NCBI RefSeq assembly: GCF_009923995.1 | Contig: NZ_RFSK01000018.1 | Coordinates: forward strand, 30,337-94,336 | Source: Janthinobacterium sp. | GTDB taxonomy: Bacteria > Pseudomonadota > Gammaproteobacteria > Burkholderiales > Burkholderiaceae_D | Length of the DNA: 64,000 nt | Direction of reading: 5' to 3' | Shown: piece after piece, positions 43,123 through 51,602 of the stretch | Layout: every line of letters begins with the position of its first letter | How positions within the stretch are numbered: position 1 is the stretch's first letter | Notes under the pieces: model-generated | Told to the model about the DNA's origin: nothing | What the model saw: the letters and a program-made list of their open reading frames with translations, nothing else | Database searches by the model: none | Translations under genes and position numbers: made by a program

Positions 43123-43722
43123 ATGCCAAATCCAAACCGGGGAGCTTGCGGCTTCCAATCGTCCGAATTCGAACAGGAATATGAACGTCCATCGAAATCG
43201 GAACTCAAGCGCCAGATGACCGTCCTGCAAAAGCTGGGCGAAGAACTCGTCAATGAAGCACGCGACCGCGTCAAGCGCGTCCCGATGCCGGAAGACGTGC
43301 GCGACGCCATCCTCGAATGCCAGCTGATCAAGGATCACGAAGGCCGCCGCCGCCAGCTGCAATACGTGGGCAAGAAAATGCGCACCCTGGACGAGGAAGA
43401 AGTTGCCGCGATCCAACGCACCATCGATAGCTGGAAAGGCTTGTCGAAAGCCGACACGGCCGCCATGCACGCCATGGAACGCCGCCGCGACAAGCTGCTG
43501 GCGGACGACAAGGCCCTGACCGTCCTGCTGTCGGAAAACCCGGAACTGGACGTGCAGCACCTGCGCACCCTGATCCGCAATGCCCGCAAGGAACAGGCCG
43601 AGAACAAGCCGCCGAAAGCCTACCGCGAAATCTTCCAGATCCTGAAACAGATCGCCAAGAAGCAGAACGGCGGCAAGGATGAGGCGGATGAAGACGGCGT
43701 CGAGCCGGAAGACGACGAATAA
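43123..43722 (+). CDS. darP: DarP/YjgA ribosome-biogenesis protein (DUF615)
   Basis: A 199-aa basic-then-acidic protein. The helical DUF615 core is clear (PSKSELKRQMTVLQKLGEELV, RDAILECQLIKDHEGRRRQLQYVGKKMR). DarP (dual-action ribosomal maturation protein) associates with late 50S precursors in E. coli. The N-terminus lacks a good ribosome binding site, but the divergent placement next to pmbA is the conserved one. The C-terminal 15 residues are very acidic. Confidence 0.94.
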   Translation: MPNPNRGACGFQSSEFEQEYERPSKSELKRQMTVLQKLGEELVNEARDRVKRVPMPEDVRDAILECQLIKDHEGRRRQLQYVGKKMRTLDEEEVAAIQRTIDSWKGLSKADTAAMHAMERRRDKLLADDKALTVLLSENPELDVQHLRTLIRNARKEQAENKPPKAYREIFQILKQIAKKQNGGKDEADEDGVEPEDDE

Positions 43723-43730
43723 GCAACTGG

Positions 43731-43755
43731 GAGCAGACCCGGCGGGTCTGACCCC
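43731..43755. repeat. Intergenic hairpin repeat, copy 3
   Basis: CAGACCC (43734-43740), GGC, GGGTCTG (43744-43750), then ACCCC: the core arms of copy 2 with the outer left arm degenerate. It lies 9 nt after the darP stop, immediately before the intrinsic terminator. Its position downstream of a gene end matches the placement of copies 1 and 2. Confidence 0.7.
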
Positions 43756-43765
43756 GAAATTAGCT

Positions 43766-43792
43766 AAAAACCGGGATCAGCCCGGTTTTTTT
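43766..43792 (+). terminator. Rho-independent terminator after darP
   Basis: AAAAACCGGG-ATCAG-CCCGGTTTTT forms a perfect 10-bp stem with a 5-nt loop and a following T run. The flanking A and T runs mean that it could terminate in both directions. It separates darP from mog. Confidence 0.92.
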
Positions 43793-43812
43793 ACGACATA
43801 GACAGGTGCCCC

Positions 43813-44442
43813 ATGACCACACTCGAAGACGAATTGATTATCGGCCTCGTGTCGATCTCGGACCGCGCCAGCGGCGGCGTGTATGAAGACCAGGGCATCC
43901 CCGCCCTGGAAAGCTGGCTGGCCGCCGCCATCCGCACGCCCTTCCGCCTGGAAAAGCGGCTGATCCCGGACGAGCGCTCGCAGATTGAAAATACCCTGAT
44001 CGACATGGTCGACCTGAACCATTGCCACCTGATCCTGACGACGGGCGGCACGGGTCCGGCGCGGCGCGACGTGACGCCGGACGCCACGCTCAGCGTGGGC
44101 ACCAAGGAAATGCCCGGTTTTGGCGAACAGATGCGCCAGATCAGCCTGCAATTCGTGCCGACGGCGATCCTGTCGCGCCAGGTGGCCGTGATCCGCGAGA
44201 CGCCCGAGCGCGCCGCCCTGATCATGAACTTGCCAGGCCAGCCCAAGGCCATCAAGGAAACCCTGGAAGGCTTGAAGGATGTTGATGGAAATCAATTGGT
44301 AAACGGCATCTTTGCCGCCGTGCCGTATTGCATCGACCTCATCGGCGGCCCCTACATGGAAACCGACCCGGCCATCTGCAAGGCTTTCCGTCCCAAATCG
44401 GCGCTGCGTCCGGCGCAACCTTTACCTGAGGAAAATACATGA
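43813..44442 (+). CDS. mog: Molybdopterin adenylyltransferase
   Basis: A 209-aa MoCF-domain protein that adenylates molybdopterin before molybdenum insertion in cofactor synthesis. The motif LTTGGTGPARRDVTPDATL is the MogA/MoaB signature, and N-terminal IGLVSISDRASGGVYEDQG is typical of Mog rather than MoaB. Length and the C-terminal GGPYMETDP region match E. coli Mog. Its stop overlaps the next gene by 4 nt (ATGA), so the esterase is co-translated, although no functional link is known. Confidence 0.93.
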   Translation: MTTLEDELIIGLVSISDRASGGVYEDQGIPALESWLAAAIRTPFRLEKRLIPDERSQIENTLIDMVDLNHCHLILTTGGTGPARRDVTPDATLSVGTKEMPGFGEQMRQISLQFVPTAILSRQVAVIRETPERAALIMNLPGQPKAIKETLEGLKDVDGNQLVNGIFAAVPYCIDLIGGPYMETDPAICKAFRPKSALRPAQPLPEENT

Positions 44443-45107
44443 GCACTTTGCTGGAAACCATAGAACTCGACAGCGCACCGAATCCCACCGTTTCCATCAT
44501 CTGGATGCATGGCCTGGGTGCCGACGGCAACGACTTCGTACCGCTGGTCAAGGAACTCGACTTGCACGGCTGCCCCGCCATCCGCTTCATTTTCCCCAGC
44601 GCCGGCACCATGCCCGTCACCATCAACAACGGCTATGTGATGCGCGCCTGGTACGACATCCTCGTGAGCGACCTCGTGCGCCGCGAAGATGAAAGCGGCC
44701 TGCGCGCCTCGCAGGCGCAGATCGAAGCGCTGATCGCCCGCGAAAAGGCGCGCGGCATTCCCGCCAGCCGCATCATCCTGGCCGGTTTCTCGCAAGGCTG
44801 CGCCATGACCCTGCAGACGGGCTTGCGCCATCCCGAGCCGCTCGCTGGCCTGATGTGCCTGTCCGGCTACCTGCCCTTGGCCGACAAGACGGCAGCCGAA
44901 CGCACCCCGGCCAGCCTGCAGACCCCGATCTTCATGGCGCACGGCACGGCCGACCCCGTCGTGCAGATCACCCGCGCGCAGCAGTCGCGCGACTTGCTCA
45001 CCGGCATGGGTTACAAGGTGGAATGGCATGAATACATGATGCAGCACTCGCTGTGCCAGGAAGAAATCGACGCCATCGGCGCCTGGCTGAAAAAAGTATT
45101 GTCTTAA
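44439..45107 (+). CDS. Carboxylesterase (alpha/beta hydrolase, phospholipase/carboxylesterase family)
   Basis: A 222-aa enzyme. The catalytic triad is visible: S118 in GFSQGCAM, D172 in HGTADPVV and H203 in MQHSLCQEE. N-terminal IWMHGLGADGNDF provides the oxyanion hole. The family (bacterial EstB/ acyl-protein thioesterase-like) hydrolyses short-chain esters in the cytoplasm. It starts within the mog stop, so translation is coupled. No signal peptide or lid insertion is seen. Substrate unknown. Confidence 0.94.
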   Translation: MSTLLETIELDSAPNPTVSIIWMHGLGADGNDFVPLVKELDLHGCPAIRFIFPSAGTMPVTINNGYVMRAWYDILVSDLVRREDESGLRASQAQIEALIAREKARGIPASRIILAGFSQGCAMTLQTGLRHPEPLAGLMCLSGYLPLADKTAAERTPASLQTPIFMAHGTADPVVQITRAQQSRDLLTGMGYKVEWHEYMMQHSLCQEEIDAIGAWLKKVLS

Positions 45108-45164
45108 AGCAAAAACAGACGCGGTTTGCGCCGCGCCTGCTGTCTTGCGACACGCCGGGAACGC

Positions 45165-46718
45165 TCAGTTCGCCGGCGTTTTTTCATTCCAGATTTTCAG
45201 CATGTCGGACGACGCTTCCGAGCGGATGCCGTTGTCCGTCAGCACCGATTCCGTCGCCGCCAGCATCTCCTTGCGAGGCACGACGACCATTTCCGCGTCG
45301 CGTTGCTGGAAGCGGAAGGTCAGCAAGTCATCCTTCTGGTCGCGCAGCAAGGCCACCAGGTGCGCCAGGCTGCGCACAGGCACGCCATTGACGGAATCGA
45401 CGACGGAGAAGAAACGGGTGCTGTAGCCATTCATCAGCTTGTGCGGGAAGAACGGCGCGGCGACCACCACCAGTTCCTCGCGCTCGGCATCGGGCGCATC
45501 GCCGCGGCGCGTCGCCAGCGGGTTGCCGGCAAAACTCATGCCCGCCAACATGCCCGCATTGCTGTTCGGCCCTGCCATGAATTCCGAGGTGGCGCGCGAA
45601 AATACCATCGGCCCGAAGATGAAATACGAAGGATAGTTGCCCTGCAGGCTAGGAATGAGCATGGGGTGCGATGCCGACACGGGCACGCTGATTTTCAGGG
45701 GCGTGCCCTGGCGCACTACCGTCAGCGGCAGCAGGCCGTTTTTCGCCAGCTGCTGCACGCGGTACTGGAAGCGTACGCGGCTGTTGGCATTCAGCTTGAC
45801 CATGCCCTGGTTATCGATGGGAAACTCGCCGATCTGCGTGATGACATCCCACTCCTTGAGCGGATATTGCGCATCCTTGCTGGCCGGCGTCATCACGACG
45901 GCGCCCTCGACGCCCTTGGCCAGCTTCAGGTAGGTGCGCAGGGCGGGATTTTCCAGCGTCTGCGTCACGTCCAGCATGGCCGGCTTGCCCTTGGGTGCGC
46001 CGCTTTCCTGGTCGCGCAGGAACAGCTCGATTTCCTCGTTGGGGATGATATAGCCGATATTTTGCGCATTGAGCATGCCGGCGAAGGCCAGGCCGATCAT
46101 CTTGTCGCCGGCAATCACGGGGCCGCCGCTATTGCCCGGATTGATGGCCGCGTCGATCTGGATGCGCAGGCCGGAAACAGGGAAGTTGTAGCGCACGAAT
46201 TCGATGCGCGAGACGATGCCCTTGGTGATCGACAGCGAAGTGCCGCCCGTCGGATAACCGTAGGCCAGCACGGCATCGCGCACGTCCGGCAGGACGTTGG
46301 CCCGCGGCACCGGTTTGTGGCTGGCAAAAAAGCTGTCGTCGTCGACCTGCAGCAAGGCCAGGTCCATGCCGCGCGAAATGGCCAGCACCGTGGCGGGAAT
46401 CTTGTCGCCCGAGCCGTTCGCCTGGATCTGCACCTGGCTGGCATAGCCGACCACGTGCGCGTTGGTGAGGATGCGGCGGCCTTCGATGACGACGCCGGAA
46501 CCCGTCACTTCCTGCGGCTGCGCCTTGCTCCACGGCTTGTAGGGATCGGGCCCGCGCAAGGTGGAAAACACCTTGACGACGGAATTTTCCAGCGCGGAGG
46601 CGCTGGCCGTGGCGCTGGTCTCGGCAGCCAGCGCGCGCACCGTCATCAATGGGCAAAAAGAAAGGGCCAGCGCCAGGAAGGCGCGGCCCATCAGGGTGAA
46701 GCACGGACGAGTTTTCAT
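45165..46718 (-). CDS. Exported Deg/HtrA-like serine protease with atypical PDZ region
   Basis: A 517-aa protein starting at ATG 46718, where the signal peptide (PCFTLMGRAFLALALSFCPLMTVRALA) begins. The S1C catalytic triad is intact: H88 (TNAHVVG), D119 (MDLALLQ) and S197 (NPGNSGGP). About 300 residues follow the protease core. They look like PDZ-type beta segments (LKEWDVITQIGEF, GVPVRSLAHLV), but the spacing resembles plant Deg-type proteases more than DegP or DegS. It probably acts in the periplasm. It is convergent with the esterase gene, and the terminator between them is not obvious. Confidence 0.88.
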   Translation of the reverse strand: MKTRPCFTLMGRAFLALALSFCPLMTVRALAAETSATASASALENSVVKVFSTLRGPDPYKPWSKAQPQEVTGSGVVIEGRRILTNAHVVGYASQVQIQANGSGDKIPATVLAISRGMDLALLQVDDDSFFASHKPVPRANVLPDVRDAVLAYGYPTGGTSLSITKGIVSRIEFVRYNFPVSGLRIQIDAAINPGNSGGPVIAGDKMIGLAFAGMLNAQNIGYIIPNEEIELFLRDQESGAPKGKPAMLDVTQTLENPALRTYLKLAKGVEGAVVMTPASKDAQYPLKEWDVITQIGEFPIDNQGMVKLNANSRVRFQYRVQQLAKNGLLPLTVVRQGTPLKISVPVSASHPMLIPSLQGNYPSYFIFGPMVFSRATSEFMAGPNSNAGMLAGMSFAGNPLATRRGDAPDAEREELVVVAAPFFPHKLMNGYSTRFFSVVDSVNGVPVRSLAHLVALLRDQKDDLLTFRFQQRDAEMVVVPRKEMLAATESVLTDNGIRSEASSDMLKIWNEKTPAN

Positions 46719-46813
46719 TGAGCAATTTAGCAATGGAAGGGAAGCAAAATTATATATTGAATAATTGCAACTTCATTACATTTTGTCCATCTTCGTCCGA
46801 AGAACCCCTCTAA

Positions 46814-47380
46814 TCAGGCAGGCAGCGGCGGCACGCCCAGGGCGGGCACAGCCGTCTGCGCGCCATTCATCACCATGGCCAGGAAGGTGTAATAGCCATT
46901 GATGCCCATCAAGTCGACCACGCCCTGCTCGCCGAACAGCGCCAGCGCCCGCGCATACGTGGCATCGCTGACATGCTTGTCCTGCTGCAGTTCGATGCAG
47001 AAGTCGTGCACGGCCTGCTCGTCGTCTTTCAGGGCCAGCGGTACGCGCCGCTGCGCGATGGCATCCACGGCCGCTTGCGCGATGCCGTTCTGCACGGCCA
47101 GCGGCGCGTGGATGGCCCACTCGACCTGCTGGTCCCACTGGCGCGCCGTCACGAGGATGGCCAATTCCGACAGGCGCGTGCCGATGGCGCTGCGGTAACG
47201 CAGGTATTCGCCCATGCGCTGCGCCGTTTCCATCAGCTCGGGGCTGCGGATCAGGGGCACGAAGGGGCCGTACAGGGCCCCGCGCGGGCCGTCGATGATG
47301 GCTTGCGCAGCCGCGCGCTGCTGGACGTCGAGCTGGTCCAGGGGCAGCGGCGGCAAACGGTCGATGTCGCTACCGGCCAT
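46814..47380 (-). CDS. Carboxymuconolactone decarboxylase/AhpD-family protein
   Basis: The ORF track over-extends to 47680; the real start is ATG 47380, which overlaps the stop of the FAH-family gene (ATGA), giving 188 aa. The helical CMD fold is suggested by RLSELAILVTARQWDQQVEWAIH. The Cys pair of AhpD (CxxC) is absent, so a peroxidase-cycling role is unlikely. Its tight coupling to an FAH-family gene suggests a shared aromatic-catabolism operon. Substrate not inferable. Confidence 0.85.
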   Translation of the reverse strand: MAGSDIDRLPPLPLDQLDVQQRAAAQAIIDGPRGALYGPFVPLIRSPELMETAQRMGEYLRYRSAIGTRLSELAILVTARQWDQQVEWAIHAPLAVQNGIAQAAVDAIAQRRVPLALKDDEQAVHDFCIELQQDKHVSDATYARALALFGEQGVVDLMGINGYYTFLAMVMNGAQTAVPALGVPPLPA

Positions 47381-48228
47381 CAGGCGGTCCAGGCAACGAC
47401 GTCCTGCTGCTGCTCGCCCAGGCCGGCGATGCCCAGGCGCAGGCTGTCGCCCTTCTTCAGGAAACGCTGCGGCTTGCGGCCCTGGCCCACGCCCGGCGGC
47501 GTGCCCGTGGCGATGACGTCGCCCGGTTCCAGGGTCATGAATTGCGACAGGTAGCTGACGATTTGCGCGACCGTGAAAATCATGGTTTGCGTATTGCCAG
47601 TCTGCATGCGCTTGCCATTGACTTCCAGGTACAGGTCCAGGTCTTGCTCGTCGATGACTTCGTCGCGCGTCACCAGCCATGGGCCGACGGGGCCGAAGGT
47701 GTCGCAGCCCTTGCCCTTATCCCACTGGCCGCCCCGCTCCAGCTGGAACGAGCGCTCGGAAATGTCGTTGACGACGCAATAGCCGGCCACGTATTTCAGT
47801 GCGTCCGCTTCGCTCACGTACTGTGCGCGCGTACCGATGACGACGCCCAGTTCCACTTCCCAGTCCGTCTTTTTCGAGCCTTTCGGCAGCACGACATTGT
47901 CGTCGGGACCGCTCAGGCAGCTGATCGCCTTCATGAAGACGATGGGCTCGGCCGGGATCGGCATGCCCGCCTCGGCCGCGTGGTCCGCGTAATTGAGGCC
48001 GATGCCGATGAACTTGCCGACCTTGGCCAGCGGCACGCCGAAGCGGGGATTGCCGCGCACCAGGGGCAGCGTCTTTTCGTCGAGCTTGGCCAGCTTGCGC
48101 AGGGCCTTGTCGGACAGTTGCGCGCCGTCAATATCGGCAATCACGCCGGACAGGTCGCGCAGTTTGCCTTCTTCATCGATCAGGCCCGGTTTTTCCTTGC
48201 CTGGACGTCCATAACGAACGAGTTTCAT
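47380..48228 (-). CDS. Fumarylacetoacetate hydrolase (FAH) family protein
   Basis: A 282-aa FAH-fold enzyme. Metal ligands are in the expected arrangement: EPIVFMKAISC, then DWEVELGVVIG and a GYCVVNDISERSFQ loop. The family includes fumarylacetoacetate hydrolase, 2-hydroxyhepta-2,4-diene-1,7-dioate isomerase and ureidoglycolate lyase; members of this length are usually acylpyruvate-type or diketo-acid hydrolases. Context with a CMD-family gene suggests an aromatic or sugar acid pathway. The exact substrate is uncertain. Confidence 0.9.
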   Translation of the reverse strand: MKLVRYGRPGKEKPGLIDEEGKLRDLSGVIADIDGAQLSDKALRKLAKLDEKTLPLVRGNPRFGVPLAKVGKFIGIGLNYADHAAEAGMPIPAEPIVFMKAISCLSGPDDNVVLPKGSKKTDWEVELGVVIGTRAQYVSEADALKYVAGYCVVNDISERSFQLERGGQWDKGKGCDTFGPVGPWLVTRDEVIDEQDLDLYLEVNGKRMQTGNTQTMIFTVAQIVSYLSQFMTLEPGDVIATGTPPGVGQGRKPQRFLKKGDSLRLGIAGLGEQQQDVVAWTA

Positions 48229-48360
48229 AGTCTTCCTTGGAGTTGATCATTGCCGCTGTGCAGGCTGCCATTTTACCGGATGGTCTGGCGCACCTGCAGG
48301 GGGCCTTGAAAAACACGGGAATCAGGCCATGCCCGCGCAGGGAGACGGCATGTCGCGCCC

Positions 48361-50091
48361 TCAGGGCACGGCCTTGCCGCCGGCCACGCCCATGGGGGCC
48401 ACGCGCGCAAAGGCCACCTCGCTGGCGCGGCTTTCCGTGACCGTGAATCCCGTGCAATCCTTCGCTGCCAGGCACTGGAACGTCACCAGGCCGAATGGCC
48501 AGGGGCCAACGAAGCTTTGCTTGCCGAATGGCGCAAGCACGATGTCGCCGCGCGAATAGCCCAGCACCACACTGCCATCCCTGGCCGTAACGGTGTAGAG
48601 CGCATGCAATTCGTCGCTGTAGTATTCCCCCTGCAAAGGCTGCAGCTCCTGCGCGGACAGCCGGGCGGGAGCAAGGCGCTTGGCCCGCACGGCCCGCGCG
48701 TTACGCAGCCAGGTGCCGCCGCCGATGACGCCGTCCGCATCGGGCGCGTCGAAACGGAAGCTGGCGTTGCTCAGCTTGACGAAGAACTCGCGCTCGCCGG
48801 CCGGGTAGAACTGCATCTTGTCGTCGCCCGCCGTCCAGCCGAACAGATGGTCTTCTTCCCTGACGAAGGTGATCGCCGAACCGTTTTCCAGCGCATAGGT
48901 GCCCAGCAAGGCATCCAGGCGGGCGGGCGCGAGCGGCACCTGCACGCCGTCCGAATAGGTGGGCACAGGTTTCGGCAAGGGTTCCAGCTGGCCATCGAGA
49001 TAGATGTCGGCGATGCGCTGGCCCAGCCGGCTGGCTTGCACGTCGGCACCGTTCGCGGCGACGATGACCGTCAGCCGTTGCCGGGGAAAGTGGGCCAGAT
49101 AGCTGCGGAAGCCGGCATCGGCGCCGCTGTGATCGATGCTTGTCAAGCCACGGTAAGTGCCGACCTCGACGCCGCCGCCATAGCCGGTAGGCTTGCCATC
49201 GTTGAAGACAGCCGATGTTTGCATCTGCGCAAGCAAGGCAGGGCCACCGACCCGGGCATCGTCGAAATTGTTTGCCCACAGCACCAGGTCATCCGCCGTC
49301 GTCAGCACGCTGGTGGGGCCGACCGTGGAATACGACAGGGCGACGCCGCCATAGCCGCCCGCCGGCGCCGGCTGGTAAGACTGCGCGCGGCGCGCCACCA
49401 GGGTGGCATATTGCTCATGGAAAACGGTATGCCGCATGCCGAGCGGCTCAAAGATGCGTTCCCGCGCAAACACGGCCAGCGGCTTGCCCGATACCTTCCT
49501 GACGATGGCCGCCAGCAAGGTGTAGCCGGTGTTGTTGTACGCAAAATCGCTGCCGGGCGCGAAATTGAGGGCGCGCTGGCGGCGCACGAGGCGCATCACA
49601 TCGTCGTCCGTGATGACGTCGTCCATGCGCCAGCCCGCCATCACCAGCAGATTCCACTGGTCGCGCAAGCCGCTCGTGTGGCTCAGCAGGTGACGGATGC
49701 GTATCGTCTGGCCGAAGTCCGGCAGTTCGGGCACGTACTTGCGCACGTCATCGTCCAGTGACAGCTTGCCCTCCTGCGCGAGCAGCAGGATCGCGAACGC
49801 GGTGAACTGCTTCGACAGCGAAGCGACGTGGATGGGGGTCGACGACGTCATCGCGCGGCCCTGTTCGATGTCGGCCATGCCGACATTGCCCCGGTAGACG
49901 ACGCGGCCATCCTGCACCACCAGCACCGCGGCGCCCGGGGAATCAGGCCTGTCCCATCTGGCAAACAGGGCGTCGACCTGCTGCCCCCGGGCGGCGTCCT
50001 GGCCAGCGAAAGGGACTGCGGGACTGGCCCAGGCGGACGGCGGCAGCGCCAGCAAAGGAAAAACGAACGCAAGATAGCGGAATGGCTTCAT
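48361..50091 (-). CDS. Exported serine beta-lactamase-like hydrolase (S12 family)
   Basis: A 576-aa protein starting at ATG 50091, where a signal peptide begins (MKPFRYLAFVFPLLALPPSAWA). The ORF track over-extends to 50250. The class C-like active site is present: SxxK at S91-K94 (VASLSKQF) and YxN at Y185-N187 (FAYNNTGY), with DHSGADAGFRSYL near residue 330 in place of the usual KTG. After about residue 400 a C-terminal beta domain (LLGTYALENGSAITF ... LQGEYYSDELHALYTV) resembles the lipocalin-like extension of esterase-type family members. A DD-peptidase, esterase or aminopeptidase role is more likely than drug resistance. Confidence 0.9.
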   Translation of the reverse strand: MKPFRYLAFVFPLLALPPSAWASPAVPFAGQDAARGQQVDALFARWDRPDSPGAAVLVVQDGRVVYRGNVGMADIEQGRAMTSSTPIHVASLSKQFTAFAILLLAQEGKLSLDDDVRKYVPELPDFGQTIRIRHLLSHTSGLRDQWNLLVMAGWRMDDVITDDDVMRLVRRQRALNFAPGSDFAYNNTGYTLLAAIVRKVSGKPLAVFARERIFEPLGMRHTVFHEQYATLVARRAQSYQPAPAGGYGGVALSYSTVGPTSVLTTADDLVLWANNFDDARVGGPALLAQMQTSAVFNDGKPTGYGGGVEVGTYRGLTSIDHSGADAGFRSYLAHFPRQRLTVIVAANGADVQASRLGQRIADIYLDGQLEPLPKPVPTYSDGVQVPLAPARLDALLGTYALENGSAITFVREEDHLFGWTAGDDKMQFYPAGEREFFVKLSNASFRFDAPDADGVIGGGTWLRNARAVRAKRLAPARLSAQELQPLQGEYYSDELHALYTVTARDGSVVLGYSRGDIVLAPFGKQSFVGPWPFGLVTFQCLAAKDCTGFTVTESRASEVAFARVAPMGVAGGKAVP

Positions 50092-50131
50092 GTCGATAAT
50101 TTCTCTACGGAAATGATTGATAGCGGGGATT

Positions 50132-50160
50132 GTATAATATTTAATTATCAAAAAATACAA
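50132..50160 (-). promoter_or_regulatory. Candidate sigma-70 promoter of the S12 hydrolase gene
   Basis: On the minus strand TTGTAT (50160-50155) is followed after 17 bp by TTATAC (50137-50132), in an AT-rich stretch about 40 bp upstream of the start. The rest of 50092-50319 holds no gene. Confidence 0.45.
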
Positions 50161-50319
50161 AAAAATTGATGCTCCGGCGAAAGATTGACGCCGCGGGCGG
50201 CAATCGGCGGATGGCAGGCGACGGCGCGGGCGAAGCCGGCCGGCCAGCAAGGGTGCGCAGGGGGCAACTGCGGTGGCAGGGCAGGATGGTTTCTTGCCAG
50301 GTGACGGGCGCCAGCGTGG

Positions 50320-51600
50320 CTAGTCGTCCTTGGCCTTGAGCATGGCCGCCGTACCGGATCGCAGCGCGTCCGGAGTACGGGCACGCTGGCGCATGAAATA
50401 CATCGCCAGGCCCGGCAATTGCAGCGCCACCAGCACGCCGAACGCCGCCTGGTAAGCCTGGGCAGGGTACTGCTGGAGGCTGTTCAGGGGCCAGCAGCCG
50501 AGGACCAGTCCGAAACCGGCCTGCACCAGGAAGGCTCCCGTAAAAATGAGCAGGTTCAGGCAGGTGGCCGCCCTGCCCGTCAAACTGGCCGGCATGCTTT
50601 GCGCGACGATCGCATACTCGAGGCCCGTGACCGTGCCCAGCAGGGTGAACAGGACGGAGAGCAAGGGCAGGCTGGGCACGGCATTGCACGCCATGGCCAC
50701 TTGCGCCCCGACAAACAGGACGATGCCGGTGGCGGCAACCTGCATGGTGTCGATGCCGCGCCGGCCCGCCCATTCCGTCAGCATGCCCATGCCGATGGCG
50801 CCAAAGATGACGGCAGCCATGCCCAGGTACAACAGATACGCCACGTTATCGTCGGACAGGCCGCCCACGTCGGCCAGCCAGCGTCCTATCCACAAGCCTT
50901 GCACGCCAAAAAACACCGTATGCGGCAGCAGGATCAGCGCGATGGTGCGGCGAAATTGCGCGTCGGCATATACGCTCCAGACGCTGGCCTTGCTGGCGGC
51001 CGCGGTCGGGACAGGCATGGCGGGCGACAGCAGGCGGATCAGCAAGCCGATGGCCAGCGCCGCCAGCGCCAGCCCCAGGAAGACGCCGCGCCAGTCCGTG
51101 TAGTGCAGTGCCAGCTTGACGGGCATGGTGGCCGTGGCCGCGCCCAGGCCGCCGACGGCAATCAGGTAGCCGTGCACGGAGGGCAGGCGCGACGGCGCGA
51201 TGGCGCACGAAATCGCTTTCACGGCGGCCATGAAACAGCCGCCCAGCCCCGCCCCCATGAGGGCGCGCGCCCACATCAGCTCGGTAAAACTGTGGCCCCG
51301 GCTGAACAGCCACACGCCCAGTGCCGCCAGCGCCATCAGCCAGGCCTGCACGGCACGGGGACCATGACGGTCCAGCGCCATGCCGACGGGTAATTGCACC
51401 AGCGCAAAGGCGAGAAAGAAGGCACTGGTCAGCAGTCCCAGCTGGGCCGGCGTCAGGGGGACGGCCCCCAGCAGTTCGGCCGTCAGCACGGCATTCACGC
51501 CGCGCAAGAGACAGGACAGGTAATGCCCCAGCGCAAACGGCAGGAAGACCAGGCAAAACACGGCCACGCCGGAGCGGGCTGGCGCGCCGGCGGCGTGCAT
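50320..51600 (-). CDS. Major facilitator superfamily transporter
   Basis: A 426-aa protein with about twelve hydrophobic segments. It has the MFS loop motif between helices 2 and 3 in the form VGMALDRHGPRAVQ, plus a second-half counterpart TEWAGRRGIDTMQV. Ligand class cannot be told by eye; the sequence lacks drug-antiporter motif C. The ATG lies 2 nt after the stop of the KamA-family gene on the same strand (TGACCATG), so the two are likely co-expressed. A role in exporting or importing the aminomutase product or substrate is a reasonable inference. Confidence 0.9.
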   Translation of the reverse strand: MHAAGAPARSGVAVFCLVFLPFALGHYLSCLLRGVNAVLTAELLGAVPLTPAQLGLLTSAFFLAFALVQLPVGMALDRHGPRAVQAWLMALAALGVWLFSRGHSFTELMWARALMGAGLGGCFMAAVKAISCAIAPSRLPSVHGYLIAVGGLGAATATMPVKLALHYTDWRGVFLGLALAALAIGLLIRLLSPAMPVPTAAASKASVWSVYADAQFRRTIALILLPHTVFFGVQGLWIGRWLADVGGLSDDNVAYLLYLGMAAVIFGAIGMGMLTEWAGRRGIDTMQVAATGIVLFVGAQVAMACNAVPSLPLLSVLFTLLGTVTGLEYAIVAQSMPASLTGRAATCLNLLIFTGAFLVQAGFGLVLGCWPLNSLQQYPAQAYQAAFGVLVALQLPGLAMYFMRQRARTPDALRSGTAAMLKAKDD

Positions 51601-51602
51601 GG

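Noticed and set aside
43774-44450. Alternative minus-strand frames opposite mog
   Set aside because: Mog has the TGGTGPARRDVTPD motif. The minus frames only mirror it.
48361-50091. S12 hydrolase considered as an AmpC beta-lactamase
   Set aside because: The length, the replaced KTG motif and the extra C-terminal domain argue for an esterase or peptidase-type member. Resistance should not be inferred.
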